From positions 1-64,000 of the forward strand of contig FMWZ01000017.1 of assembly GCA_900103495.1 (NCBI GenBank): a stretch of DNA of 64,000 nucleotides, written 5' to 3'. A program made the translations under genes and the position numbers. The DNA is from Lachnospiraceae bacterium G11. Its GTDB lineage: Bacteria > Bacillota > Clostridia > Lachnospirales > Lachnospiraceae. The notes beneath the pieces are model-generated. The model did no database searches. It was given only the letters and a program-made list of their open reading frames with translations, and was not told the origin of the DNA. This document shows positions 6,364 to 15,590 of this stretch, in pieces. The stretch's first letter is position 1. The number at the start of each line of letters is the position of its first letter.

Positions 6364-8649
6364 CTATCTTTCAAGATATTCCCATTCTTTCTCAAGTTCG
6401 TCAGGGAAGGGTATACCTGCGTTTGAAAGCTTCTGCCTGATGACCTCATATTTGTGCTTAACCTGAGACATCTGATGGTTATAGCGTTCGAAGAGAGGCT
6501 GGAACTGAGGATTGGATGAAAGGCGCTCTCTTATATCCTTTCTGAAAGGACAGTACTTGGCAACAATGGCTCTTGAAACCTTGTTTAATCTCGGTGAACC
6601 TGCTGATTCGTACATAATCCATGAAAGGTAATCAAGAAGGAACATCTCCTTGTAGTTGTTCTTTGCACGAACAAGGTTATTCTTAATCTTCTCTTTGGCG
6701 TCTGCTGAGAGGTCGTTGTTTTTACGATAGAACTGTACATAGTCAAAGTACTCACTGGTAAGTGAAGGGTCTGAGAGGTCGTTCCATCTTGCGCCCTGAA
6801 TACGCTTGCACATTTCCCAACGGTACTCGCCGGTCATTCTAAGAATAGCGGGCTTTAATTCGCCAAGCAGGAAGATGGGAAGCATCATACGGCAGGGAGT
6901 GCTTCTCTTCTTGGCTTCGATTTCCTGCCACATGGCGCCTCTGACGCCAACGTTGGGAAGAAGAATGAAGTCGGGAAGAACATCGATATGAACAAAGTCC
7001 TTGTTAAGCCCAATCTTGGGATTGGAGTAGAGGATTTCTCTTGCGTAAGCGGAGTAGTCCACACTCAAAACGTAATCCGTTACCTCTTTTACCTTGTCAT
7101 GTTCCACTATGGATTTGGACAGTGAGGCGGGTACGTTGTGGCTTGAGAAGATAGGACAGTATGTACTGATACGTCCGTAGGTAATCTTGTTTACGGAAGG
7201 GAATACGTTCTCTAACTCATATTCAACCTTCTTAAGCTGATTCTCAAGAAGTTCACGCTCCTCGGCAGCGGTTATCTTGTTGCTGACCTTAAGGGCGTGG
7301 ATGCTGTCTGTATAATCCTGCTCGAACTCATTTCTTGAGGGCTCTTTCTTGCCCTGATAAATAGCGCAAAGCCAGTCGAAGAAAGGATAAACGTTAGAAT
7401 CATCATCTGCCTTGTGGACAGCGGCAATCTTATAAAGCTGAACCGCCATATCTCTGCCTGCAACGGCTTCATCCATGTACCCGAAGTATAAGAACATCTT
7501 GACTACAACGGGAACGTTGGGATCTGTAACGGCCTTCTTGGCGCAGAATGAATAAATCTGGTTGAAGGCTGATGAGATAGCACGGCATATTTTTCTGGCA
7601 TTATCATCTGTTGAAGCTCTGTCGGGAAGTTTCTCGAAGGCTCTGACATTCTCAAATACGGCATCCTTGTCAGCAAGAGGAATTCCTGAGTAGTTAAGTA
7701 TAGCCTGAAGTGAGTTGGCGATACCTTCCTCAGCTTCGGCATTGGAAATTGAACTTGCATTATCCACATCGGAATCGGAAATTCCCACAGGCAAAGGTCC
7801 GCCTGAAAGGGAAGCAATAGTAAGATCCATCTGCTTGCAGGCATCGTCGAAAAGATCCTGTTCCATGCATGGATCGGATTCCAAGGATGTGAGTGAGAAT
7901 CTTAAGTTGTTAAGCAGGTCATCAAGCTCCGGGGTCATTGAAGAAAACTTGCCGGCGGTGTTAAGAACCAGGTTGACAAGTCCTGTTCCCTCGGTGCTCA
8001 TATAACAGGAAATCAGGCGCATATGATAGGCTTCAAGTTCTTCGAAACTCTTGACGATGAAGGTGGAATCATATGCAAGGTGATATACGAAAGCGGAAGC
8101 AGTCCAGGCATTCTTGGCCACTTCCTGTAAAAGTACGCAGTTGGGATCCTGAAGGAACTGATCATAGAAAGCGGTAATTGCTATGTCTGCAGGACGGAAA
8201 GGAGGATTCAGATCCACCATGTCTTCGGGTTCCTGGGGAGCAGAGCCCATGTTCTTACAGACTGTGGCATACTGCTCATAGTCGTTCTTTAAGGAATTAT
8301 ATAAAGTGTCCACCTCATAGAACTGCATCTCGTAGTCCTTTGAGAGGGCATTAAACTGTTTCAGTGCAATGGAAAACAAAGCCTTGGCGATACTGGGCTT
8401 TGCAGTAATCTGAGTCTGAAGAGAAGTGATATCGGGGATGGCCAGGGTCTGAAGAGTTACATCCGTAACTGCCTCATATGTAAAAGAAGGCTCAGGTAAA
8501 AACAGCTCCAAAGCTCCAAGCATTCCACCTTTTTCAATACTTGTGGAACCGCCTGAGTAGGCCATGTTCACTGTACCTGCAGCCACCTGGTATATGGTCT
8601 TGTTATCGGACTGGAAAGTATCCCCGGCCTTGAAAGTTAATGTTGCCAT
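6364..8649 (-). CDS. Large uncharacterised protein with cyclic-nucleotide-binding-like N-terminus
   Basis: A 761-residue soluble-looking protein without signal peptide or membrane helices. Residues 1 to about 90 read like a cyclic-nucleotide-binding (cNMP) beta-roll: FKAGDTFQSDNKTIYQVAAGTV, then GGMLGALELFL, the place of the usual GExxGE motif. The rest is mostly predicted helical with no motif I recognise; a Ser/Asp/Glu-rich stretch lies near residues 285-310. It is a lone minus-strand gene with its own promoter at 8689-8717 and a poly-G ribosome binding site. It may be a nucleotide-responsive regulatory or scaffold protein, but that is only an inference from the N-terminus. Confidence 0.7.
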   Translation of the reverse strand: MATLTFKAGDTFQSDNKTIYQVAAGTVNMAYSGGSTSIEKGGMLGALELFLPEPSFTYEAVTDVTLQTLAIPDITSLQTQITAKPSIAKALFSIALKQFNALSKDYEMQFYEVDTLYNSLKNDYEQYATVCKNMGSAPQEPEDMVDLNPPFRPADIAITAFYDQFLQDPNCVLLQEVAKNAWTASAFVYHLAYDSTFIVKSFEELEAYHMRLISCYMSTEGTGLVNLVLNTAGKFSSMTPELDDLLNNLRFSLTSLESDPCMEQDLFDDACKQMDLTIASLSGGPLPVGISDSDVDNASSISNAEAEEGIANSLQAILNYSGIPLADKDAVFENVRAFEKLPDRASTDDNARKICRAISSAFNQIYSFCAKKAVTDPNVPVVVKMFLYFGYMDEAVAGRDMAVQLYKIAAVHKADDDSNVYPFFDWLCAIYQGKKEPSRNEFEQDYTDSIHALKVSNKITAAEERELLENQLKKVEYELENVFPSVNKITYGRISTYCPIFSSHNVPASLSKSIVEHDKVKEVTDYVLSVDYSAYAREILYSNPKIGLNKDFVHIDVLPDFILLPNVGVRGAMWQEIEAKKRSTPCRMMLPIFLLGELKPAILRMTGEYRWEMCKRIQGARWNDLSDPSLTSEYFDYVQFYRKNNDLSADAKEKIKNNLVRAKNNYKEMFLLDYLSWIMYESAGSPRLNKVSRAIVAKYCPFRKDIRERLSSNPQFQPLFERYNHQMSQVKHKYEVIRQKLSNAGIPFPDELEKEWEYLER

Positions 8650-8688
8650 ACAAAAACCCCCGAATAAATAAAATTGTTATACATTTCG

Positions 8689-8717
8689 ATTATACCCTTT
8701 GGATATTTTAAATTCAA
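8689..8717 (-). promoter_or_regulatory. Predicted sigma-A promoter of the 761-residue protein gene
   Basis: On the minus strand TTGAAT (8712-8717) and TATAAT (8689-8694) with a 17-bp spacer, about 40 bp before the start codon. Confidence 0.65.
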
Positions 8718-8726
8718 TGATTCTAA

Positions 8727-8754
8727 TTGCTTTCCTACGAAAATATGATAAAAT
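8727..8754 (+). promoter_or_regulatory. Possible promoter for the 8800-9882 pair
   Basis: TTGCTT (8727-8732), 16-bp spacer, TAAAAT (8749-8754) on the + strand, back to back with the minus-strand promoter. Weaker than consensus. Confidence 0.4.
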
Positions 8755-8799
8755 ATCATTGTGATTGCGGAAAACGTGTCATATTGGGAGGTAACATAC

Positions 8800-9267
8800 G
8801 TGTCAGAACAGCTTAGCAAAGAGGAATTTGTAGCCAAATATAAGGGCATTATCGAACCCATGATGCGCTATATGCCGTGGCTCCTTAAAGCATCCGGAAA
8901 TACTGTAAATGCCATATACGGAGACGACGGAATAGCTAGCAATTCCCTGGCTTTTCCTGTGTATGACTCCAACCTTATGAGCTTTGTTAAGGAGATGGGT
9001 AAGACCCCTTTGATGGACAGAAATTACCCCTATGTATACTCAAAGCTTCGACTGAAGAATGCCGAAGATGAACTTCGTGCCATTTCTGAAGTTACAATAA
9101 CTGACATTAATGTCTTAAATGGAATTCTTTCCAAGTATGTCATGGGAGGAAGAACCAAAGCCAGTCTCTGGAATGAGGGGGTTAAGAACGGTGTTTTCCT
9201 TAAGCTTCTTGAGAAATACAAAGAGCTTCTGGAATACTGGGACGGCACCACAATGAGAGACTATTGA
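8800..9267 (+). CDS. Uncharacterised small soluble protein
   Basis: A 155-residue protein when begun at GTG 8800, which has GGGAGGT seven bases upstream; an in-frame GTG at 8761 has no ribosome binding site and overlaps the promoter region, so I prefer the later start. No signal peptide or membrane segment. Sequence features are PMMRYMPWLLKASGN near the N-terminus and a helix-rich C-terminal half (LKLLEKYKELLEYWDG). I do not recognise the family. It is followed after 30 bp by a TetR regulator, so it may be the regulator's partner or target, and it is divergent from the 761-residue protein. Confidence 0.65.
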   Translation: MSEQLSKEEFVAKYKGIIEPMMRYMPWLLKASGNTVNAIYGDDGIASNSLAFPVYDSNLMSFVKEMGKTPLMDRNYPYVYSKLRLKNAEDELRAISEVTITDINVLNGILSKYVMGGRTKASLWNEGVKNGVFLKLLEKYKELLEYWDGTTMRDY

Positions 9268-9297
9268 TAAAAAAGAAAATGTAATTGGGAGTTGGCA

Positions 9298-9882
9298 ATG
9301 GGAGAGAAATCACAGAATAAGCGTAAGTACATTTTGGAGACAGCAAGAAAAGTATTCCTTGAAAAGGGATACAAGAACGTCACCATGAAGGACATTGTTG
9401 AGGCCTGCGATATAAGCCGTGGAGGTCTTTATTTGTATTTTTCAAGTACAAGGGAGATATTCCTCGAGGTATTGAAGCTTGAGGCCAATGATGACGACGA
9501 CGTTTTCGGAAGCAACATTTCAGAGGACGCTACGGCTGCCGATATTCTCGCGCTTTTCCTTAAGGAGCAGAAGAAGGAGCTCCTTCGTAAGAACAATAAC
9601 CTTGCCATGGCCACGTATGAATTTTTCTTCGCGGAAGATATGCCCAAGAAGGACAACTTCTTAAAGCATCAGTTTGATTCTGCGGTGAAAATAATAGAGA
9701 AGCTTATCGAAGCCGGTGTTGAGAGCGGCGAGTTTTACTGTGATGACTGCTCCGGGGCGGCCCGTAATATAATGTTTGTGCTGGAAGGTCTTAAAGTCAC
9801 TTCTCAGACTATCGGTATCACGCAGGAGAGTGTGGATAGGGAATTACTTTATATCATGCGAGGCCTTGCAGCGGACGAATAA
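9298..9882 (+). CDS. TetR/AcrR family transcriptional regulator
   Basis: A 194-residue regulator. The N-terminal TetR DNA-binding domain is clear: KYILETARKVFLEKGYKNV, then TMKDIVEACDISRGGLYLYF, the helix-turn-helix with the usual GxLYxYF. The C-terminal ligand domain is diverged. Start chosen at ATG 9298 because GGGAG lies 6-7 bases before it; a TTG six bases earlier would touch the ribosome binding site. Probably controls itself and the small gene in front; the ligand is unknown. A strong terminator follows at 9892. Confidence 0.9.
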   Translation: MGEKSQNKRKYILETARKVFLEKGYKNVTMKDIVEACDISRGGLYLYFSSTREIFLEVLKLEANDDDDVFGSNISEDATAADILALFLKEQKKELLRKNNNLAMATYEFFFAEDMPKKDNFLKHQFDSAVKIIEKLIEAGVESGEFYCDDCSGAARNIMFVLEGLKVTSQTIGITQESVDRELLYIMRGLAADE

Positions 9883-9891
9883 AGAATAATT

Positions 9892-9925
9892 AAAGCTTTG
9901 GACTTCGTATAAGTCCAAAGCTTTT
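9892..9925 (+). terminator. Intrinsic terminator after the TetR gene
   Basis: AAAGCTTTGGACTT and AAGTCCAAAGCTTT pair as a 14-bp stem with a 5-base loop, followed by TTCTTGGTTT. It separates the TetR gene from purL. Confidence 0.8.
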
Positions 9926-9962
9926 CTTGGTTTAGATGTTAATTAATATATGGAGGATAGGA

Positions 9963-12900
9963 ATGTCTAAAGTAACACGAATCTATGTTGAAAAAAAGCA
10001 GCCTTTCGCCGTTAAGGCCAAGGAGCTGAAGGAGGAGATTAAGGGATATCTCGGAATCCTTGGAGTTAAGAATGTCAGAGTCTTAATCAGATATGACGTT
10101 GAGAACCTTTCCGAAGAAACCTTAAAAACCGCTCTTACGGCTGTCTTTTCTGAACCTCCGGTAGACGATTACTACCTTGAGGACTTTGACAGAGATGCAA
10201 ATGCAAGAGTGTTCGGAGTTGAGTATCTGCCCGGACAGTTCGACCAGAGAGCCGATTCTGCGGTTCAGTGCGTGAAGTTTTTGAAAGAGGATGAGGAGCC
10301 TGTTATCAAAACCGCCACCACCTACTGCTTAACCGGAGATATTACAGATGAGGAGTTTGAGAGAATCAAGGCTTACTGTATCAACCCCGTTGATTCAAGA
10401 GAAACCGGAATGGTTAAGCCTGAGACTCTTGTTACAGTCTATGATGAGCCCGATGACGTAAAGGTATTCGACGGCTTTATTTCCCTTGATGATGAGGGAC
10501 TTAACAAGCTTTACGATTCCCTTGGCCTTGCAATGACCATCAAGGATTTCAGACATATAAGAAATTACTTTGAGAATGAAGAGCACAGAGATCCCACCAT
10601 GACTGAGATCAGAGTACTTGATACTTACTGGTCGGATCACTGCAGACATACAACCTTTTCAACGGAGCTTAAGGACATTTCCTTTGCCGACGGCTTCTAC
10701 AGAACTCCCATTGAGACCAGCTACCAGAGCTATCTTGACACAAGGGAAGAGATTTATAAGGACAGAGACGACAAGTATGTTTGCCTTATGGACCTTGCCC
10801 TTATGGGAATGAAGAAACTTCGAAGCGAAGGCAAGCTTGAGGATATGGAAGTATCCGATGAAATCAACGCCTGCTCCGTTATTGTTCCTGTGGAAATGGA
10901 ATACAATGGCGAGAAGACAACAGAGGAGTGGCTTGTGTTTTTCAAAAACGAAACCCACAACCACCCGACGGAAATCGAACCCTTCGGTGGAGCTGCCACA
11001 TGTCTTGGCGGTGCCATCAGAGATCCTTTGTCAGGAAGAGGATATGTTTATCAGGCAATGAGAGTTACCGGTGCGGCAGATCCTACCGTGCCTGTATCTG
11101 AGACAATAAAGGGTAAGCTTCCCCAGAAGAAGTTGGTTAAATCTGCAGCTGCAGGTTACTCATCCTACGGCAACCAGATTGGCCTTGCAACCGGCCTTGT
11201 AAAAGAGATTTATCATCCCGGCTATGTGGCTAAGAGAATGGAAATCGGTGCCGTTATGGGTGCCGCTCCCAGAGAGAACGTTAAGAGACTTAACTCCGAT
11301 CCCGGAGATATAATTATCCTTCTTGGCGGAAGAACAGGTCGTGACGGCTGCGGCGGTGCAACCGGTTCTTCAAAGGTTCACACAGAAAGCTCCATTGAAA
11401 CCTGCGGAGCTGAGGTTCAGAAGGGTAACGCACCTACAGAGCGTAAGATTCAGAGAATGTTCAGACGCCCTGAGGTCAGCAGACTCATTAAGAAATGTAA
11501 TGACTTCGGTGCCGGCGGCGTATCTGTTGCCATCGGTGAACTGGCAGACGGCCTTACCGTTGATCTTGACAAGGTTCCCAAGAAGTATGCGGGCCTTGAC
11601 GGAACTGAGCTTGCAATTTCCGAATCCCAGGAGAGAATGGCAGTTGTAGTTGCCCCCGAGGATGTTAAGGAATTCCTTTCCTATGCTGACGAGGAGAACC
11701 TTGAGGCAGTTGAGGTTGCCACAGTTACTGAGGAGAAGAGACTCGTTCTTAACTGGAGAGGAAAGAGCATCGTTAACCTTTCAAGAGCATTCCTTGATAC
11801 AAACGGAGCTCACCAGGAAACTTCAGTAAGGGTTCAGATTCCCGATGAGAACGACAATTACTTCAATAAATATGCCTCTGACGCAGTTTCTCAGGCAATT
11901 CATAACAATGATGTTAAGGCGGCATGGCTGAATCTCCTTTCAGACCTTAATGTATGCTCACAAAAAGGTCTTGTTGAGATGTTTGACTCATCAATCGGAG
12001 CAGGTACAGTCACAATGCCTTACGGTGGAAAGTATCAGCTTACCGAGACTCAGTCCATGATAGCCAAGCTTCCCACTCTTAAGGGCAAGACAGACACCGT
12101 AACCATGATGAGCTACGGCTTTGACCCTTACCTTTCATCCTGGAGCCCCTACCATGGAGCTGTTTATGCAGTGCTTGAGTCCATGGCAAAGATTGTGGCA
12201 TCCGGCGGTGACCATAAGAAGATAAGATTTACATTCCAGGAGTACTTTAAGAGAATGACCTCCGATCCCACCAGATGGAGTCAGCCTTTTACCGCACTTC
12301 TCGGTGCATATGATGCGCAGGTTGGCTTCGGCCTTCCTTCCATCGGCGGAAAGGATTCAATGTCCGGAACCTTCAATGATCTGGATGTTCCTCCCACACT
12401 TGTTTCCTTCGCAGTTGATATCGCAAAGGGAGAGAACATCGTAACTCCTGAGTTTAAGAATGCAGGGGACAGAATCATTCGTCTTTCCATCGACAAGGAT
12501 GAGTACGATATTCCCAACTACGCGCATGTAGACGAGCTTTACAGCCTCGTTCATGAGATGGTTCTTAACGGAATGGTAAAATCAGCATACGCTCTTGATT
12601 CGAAAGGCGTAGCAAGCGCAATCTCCAAGATGGCATTCGGTAATAAGCTTGGCGTGACCATTGACGATGAGGTTACATATGAGGAACTCTTCGGAAACGG
12701 ACTTGGAGACCTGGTTCTTGAGATTACCGATGCTGCAGTTACATTCCTTAAGGAAAAAGAGGTAGATTATCTCCTTATCGGCGAAGTCAGCGAGACATCA
12801 ACAATTACATATAAGAACATGATTCTCTCAATTGAGGATGCCATCAAAGCATGGAAAGCACCTCTTGAGAAAATCTTCCCCACAAAGAAGTCTGATGAAG

Positions 12901-13763
12901 ATCAGGCAGTGGCTGCAAGACTTTACAAGGCAACAGATATCTACGTATGTAAGAATAAAGTGGCTAAGCCCACAGTATTTATTCCTGTATTCCCCGGTAC
13001 CAACTGTGAGTACGATTCCGGCGCAGCTTTCGAAAGAGCCGGTGCCAATGTAATCACAAAGGTATTCAAGAACAGGGATGCAGCAGATATCAGAGAATCT
13101 GTGGATGCATTTGAAAGTGCAATCAACCAGGCGCAGATCATTATGTTCCCCGGCGGATTCTCAGCAGGTGATGAGCCTGACGGTTCAGCCAAGTTCTTCG
13201 CAACAGCCTTCAGAAACGCAAAGTTAAAGGAAGCTGTAGAGAGACTCTTAAACGAGAGAGACGGACTTGCACTTGGAATCTGTAACGGTTTCCAGGCCCT
13301 CATTAAACTTGGACTTGTACCATACGGAAAGATTTGCGGACAGAATGCGGACTCACCTACATTGACCTTTAACACAATTAACCGTCACGTATCCAAGATG
13401 GTTTACACAAAGGTTGTTTCAAACAAGTCCCCTTGGCTTAGCGGTGCAACATTAGGATCTACATATACAAGCCCCGCATCCCACGGTGAAGGAAGATTTG
13501 TTGCAAGTGATGCCGTAATTGAGAAGCTCTTTGCAAACGGACAGGTTGCCACACAGTATGCAGACTTTGCAGGCAACATCTCCATGAACGATGAGTGGAA
13601 CGTAAACGGTTCATACTTTGCAATCGAGGGTATTACATCTGAGGACGGAAGAGCCTTCGGTAAGATGGCTCACGCCGAAAGAAGAGGCGATTTCGTAGCT
13701 ATCAATATCTACGGTGAGCAGGATCTTAAGATATTTGAATCGGGAGTAAACTACTTCAAATAA
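9963..13763 (+). CDS. purL: Phosphoribosylformylglycinamidine synthase, single-chain
   Basis: A 1266-residue one-chain FGAM synthase, the ATP- and glutamine-dependent fourth step of purine synthesis. The synthetase half has HNHPTEIEPFGGAATCLGG and GxGGxxGSS-like loops (GRDGCGGATGSSK); the second half has SIGGKDSMSGTF. The C-terminal glutaminase has FPGTNCEYDSGAAF, the nucleophile Cys in LGICNGFQALI, and the SHGEGRF loop carrying the catalytic His. The length fits the clostridial type, longer than split PurL/PurQ/PurS. Start set at ATG 9963, six bases after GGAGG; an earlier in-frame ATG at 9936 has no site. No purine riboswitch is visible upstream. The alanyl-tRNA editing gene begins within its stop codon. 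Confidence 0.97.
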   Translation: MSKVTRIYVEKKQPFAVKAKELKEEIKGYLGILGVKNVRVLIRYDVENLSEETLKTALTAVFSEPPVDDYYLEDFDRDANARVFGVEYLPGQFDQRADSAVQCVKFLKEDEEPVIKTATTYCLTGDITDEEFERIKAYCINPVDSRETGMVKPETLVTVYDEPDDVKVFDGFISLDDEGLNKLYDSLGLAMTIKDFRHIRNYFENEEHRDPTMTEIRVLDTYWSDHCRHTTFSTELKDISFADGFYRTPIETSYQSYLDTREEIYKDRDDKYVCLMDLALMGMKKLRSEGKLEDMEVSDEINACSVIVPVEMEYNGEKTTEEWLVFFKNETHNHPTEIEPFGGAATCLGGAIRDPLSGRGYVYQAMRVTGAADPTVPVSETIKGKLPQKKLVKSAAAGYSSYGNQIGLATGLVKEIYHPGYVAKRMEIGAVMGAAPRENVKRLNSDPGDIIILLGGRTGRDGCGGATGSSKVHTESSIETCGAEVQKGNAPTERKIQRMFRRPEVSRLIKKCNDFGAGGVSVAIGELADGLTVDLDKVPKKYAGLDGTELAISESQERMAVVVAPEDVKEFLSYADEENLEAVEVATVTEEKRLVLNWRGKSIVNLSRAFLDTNGAHQETSVRVQIPDENDNYFNKYASDAVSQAIHNNDVKAAWLNLLSDLNVCSQKGLVEMFDSSIGAGTVTMPYGGKYQLTETQSMIAKLPTLKGKTDTVTMMSYGFDPYLSSWSPYHGAVYAVLESMAKIVASGGDHKKIRFTFQEYFKRMTSDPTRWSQPFTALLGAYDAQVGFGLPSIGGKDSMSGTFNDLDVPPTLVSFAVDIAKGENIVTPEFKNAGDRIIRLSIDKDEYDIPNYAHVDELYSLVHEMVLNGMVKSAYALDSKGVASAISKMAFGNKLGVTIDDEVTYEELFGNGLGDLVLEITDAAVTFLKEKEVDYLLIGEVSETSTITYKNMILSIEDAIKAWKAPLEKIFPTKKSDEDQAVAARLYKATDIYVCKNKVAKPTVFIPVFPGTNCEYDSGAAFERAGANVITKVFKNRDAADIRESVDAFESAINQAQIIMFPGGFSAGDEPDGSAKFFATAFRNAKLKEAVERLLNERDGLALGICNGFQALIKLGLVPYGKICGQNADSPTLTFNTINRHVSKMVYTKVVSNKSPWLSGATLGSTYTSPASHGEGRFVASDAVIEKLFANGQVATQYADFAGNISMNDEWNVNGSYFAIEGITSEDGRAFGKMAHAERRGDFVAINIYGEQDLKIFESGVNYFK

Positions 13764-14926
13764 TGAAAACTGTTAAGTTATACGATATCAATCCCTACAG
13801 GGATGAGTTTACGGCAAAGGTAATATCCTGTACCAAGTCCGGGGAAAACTATGAAACGGTTTTGAATGAAACATTGTTTTTCCCTGAGGAGGGCGGACAG
13901 GATGCCGACAAAGGTGTAATTAAGGTGGCCGGGATTTCCAAGGAAATCCCGGTCCTTGACGTAAAAATACGAGAAGATGTAATCTATCACATTTTGCCTG
14001 AGAACATTGAAGAAGGTTCTGAGGTTACAGGCAAGATTGACTACGAAAGACGCTTTGATTACATGCAGCAGCACTCGGGAGAGCATATCATAAGCGGCCT
14101 TGCCCATAAGCTTTACGGCTGCAACAATGTGGGCTTTCACCTTAGCGAGAGAGAAGTGACTTTGGATTTTGACAGACTTCTTTCCCCCGAGGAGGTTAAG
14201 AATCTTGAGCTTAAAGCCAATGAGTGCGTGCAAAGGGATATTCCCGTCAAGGCCTGTTATCCTGAGGAGGCTACACTGGCAGGCCTTGATTACAGGAGCA
14301 AGAAAGAATTGACCGGACCGGTCAGAATAGTGGAGATAGAGGGCGTTGACATGTGCGCATGCTGTGCTCCCCATGTTAAGAGCACCGGTCGAATAGGAAT
14401 AATTAAGTTTGTGGATTACATTCCCCACAGAGGAGGAATGAGAATTACTATATGTTGTGGTATGAGAGGGGTTAAAGACTATGTGACTAAACAAGATGTT
14501 GTGTCACGCGTGTCAGCTGCCCTGTCAGCACCGACGGAAAAAATCCCCGATGCCCTGGATGCCCTTTTTGCGGACAGATTAAGGGTTAATGAGGAAAGAA
14601 TTAAAACCGGGGAAAGATACCTTAAGATTCTTACCGAGGCTGCCACAAAAGAAAACGGCAATGTTGTCATCTTCGGAGAGGGACTGGACACCAAATTAAT
14701 GAGGGACTCAGTCAATGATGAGATGGCGAAGAGAGACGATTATATCGGAGTCTTTAACGGCAATGATTCAGAGGGCTATAACTTTATAATCGGATCCAAG
14801 GTTAAGGACTGCATGGAACTGGCAGGGAAACTGAGAAGTGAACTGGATGCCAAATGCGGTGGAAAGAATCCTATGATTCAGGGAAGCATAAAGGCTACAG
14901 CCCTTGAAATAAGGAAGTTTTTCTAG
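13763..14926 (+). CDS. Alanyl-tRNA editing protein, AlaX type with DHHA1 domain
   Basis: A 387-residue free-standing editing enzyme that hydrolyses mischarged Ser- or Gly-tRNA-Ala. The N-terminal part has LFFPEEGGQDADKG as in the AlaRS beta-barrel, the zinc-binding HSGEH motif near residue 100, and the paired CCAPH (Cys-x3-His) near 195. A C-terminal DHHA1 domain follows, giving the long AlaX-L form. The ATG overlaps the purL stop (TAATG), so translation is coupled to purL. A queH gene follows after 13 bp. Confidence 0.92.
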   Translation: MKTVKLYDINPYRDEFTAKVISCTKSGENYETVLNETLFFPEEGGQDADKGVIKVAGISKEIPVLDVKIREDVIYHILPENIEEGSEVTGKIDYERRFDYMQQHSGEHIISGLAHKLYGCNNVGFHLSEREVTLDFDRLLSPEEVKNLELKANECVQRDIPVKACYPEEATLAGLDYRSKKELTGPVRIVEIEGVDMCACCAPHVKSTGRIGIIKFVDYIPHRGGMRITICCGMRGVKDYVTKQDVVSRVSAALSAPTEKIPDALDALFADRLRVNEERIKTGERYLKILTEAATKENGNVVIFGEGLDTKLMRDSVNDEMAKRDDYIGVFNGNDSEGYNFIIGSKVKDCMELAGKLRSELDAKCGGKNPMIQGSIKATALEIRKFF

Positions 14927-14939
14927 TAGTATATGTGCT

Positions 14940-15590
14940 ATGGCGAATAAGAGAAACTATCAAAAAGAACTTGATGATTTGATGGCTGATTCCTCAAATA
15001 AGGGGAAACGGCTTTTGATACATGCCTGTTGCGCTCCCTGCTCAAGCTACTGCCTTTTATACTTACGGTCTTTTTTCAGAGTTACGGTTTTCTACTATAA
15101 CCCCAATATCACTGAAGAGGCGGAGTACAGAAAGAGAGTAGAAGAGGAGAAGCGGCTTATATCCGAATACAATAAACTCGGTGACGGTGCCTACGAGATT
15201 TTCTATATTGACGGCGATTATGAACCCTCCAAATTCTATGAGGCGTCAAAGGGACTTGAGAAGGAACCGGAGGGAGGTAAGAGGTGCGAGATGTGTTTCG
15301 CCTTAAGACTTCGACGAACCGGGGAGGTGGCCAGGGAAGGAGATTTCGACTTTTTTACCACAACTCTTACAATATCACCCTTAAAGAATGCGGAAACTCT
15401 TAACAAAATAGGAGAGTGCATGGGAGAGTTGGTGGGAGTCAGATGGCTTCCAAGCGACTTCAAGAAGAAGGGCGGTTACCAACAGTCCATAGAATTATCG
15501 AAGAAATACGACTTATACAGACAAGATTTTTGCGGCTGCGGCTTTTCGAAAGCAGAGAGGGCCATGGCCAAAGAGGAGATAAATAGATGA
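14940..15590 (+). CDS. queH: Epoxyqueuosine reductase QueH
   Basis: A 216-residue QueH (DUF208) protein, which carries out the last step of queuosine synthesis in tRNA by reducing epoxyqueuosine. The four metal-ligand Cys pairs are seen: HACCAPCSSY at about 28-37, CEMCFALRL near 117, and FCGCGFSKAE near the C-terminus. YYNPNI and TTTLTISPLKN are further family signatures. The start ATG 14940 has only a weak ribosome binding site. The gene overlaps argS by ATGA, so it lies in a tRNA-related operon with alaX and argS. No other queuosine genes are in the window. Confidence 0.93.
   Translation: MANKRNYQKELDDLMADSSNKGKRLLIHACCAPCSSYCLLYLRSFFRVTVFYYNPNITEEAEYRKRVEEEKRLISEYNKLGDGAYEIFYIDGDYEPSKFYEASKGLEKEPEGGKRCEMCFALRLRRTGEVAREGDFDFFTTTLTISPLKNAETLNKIGECMGELVGVRWLPSDFKKKGGYQQSIELSKKYDLYRQDFCGCGFSKAERAMAKEEINR

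Noticed and set aside
9926-9962. Purine riboswitch before purL
   Set aside because: Too short after the terminator at 9892 and no purine aptamer core sequences.
13778-14494. 238-codon ORF antisense to the alanyl-tRNA editing gene
   Set aside because: The + strand gene has clear family motifs; the antisense protein matches nothing and has no start signals.
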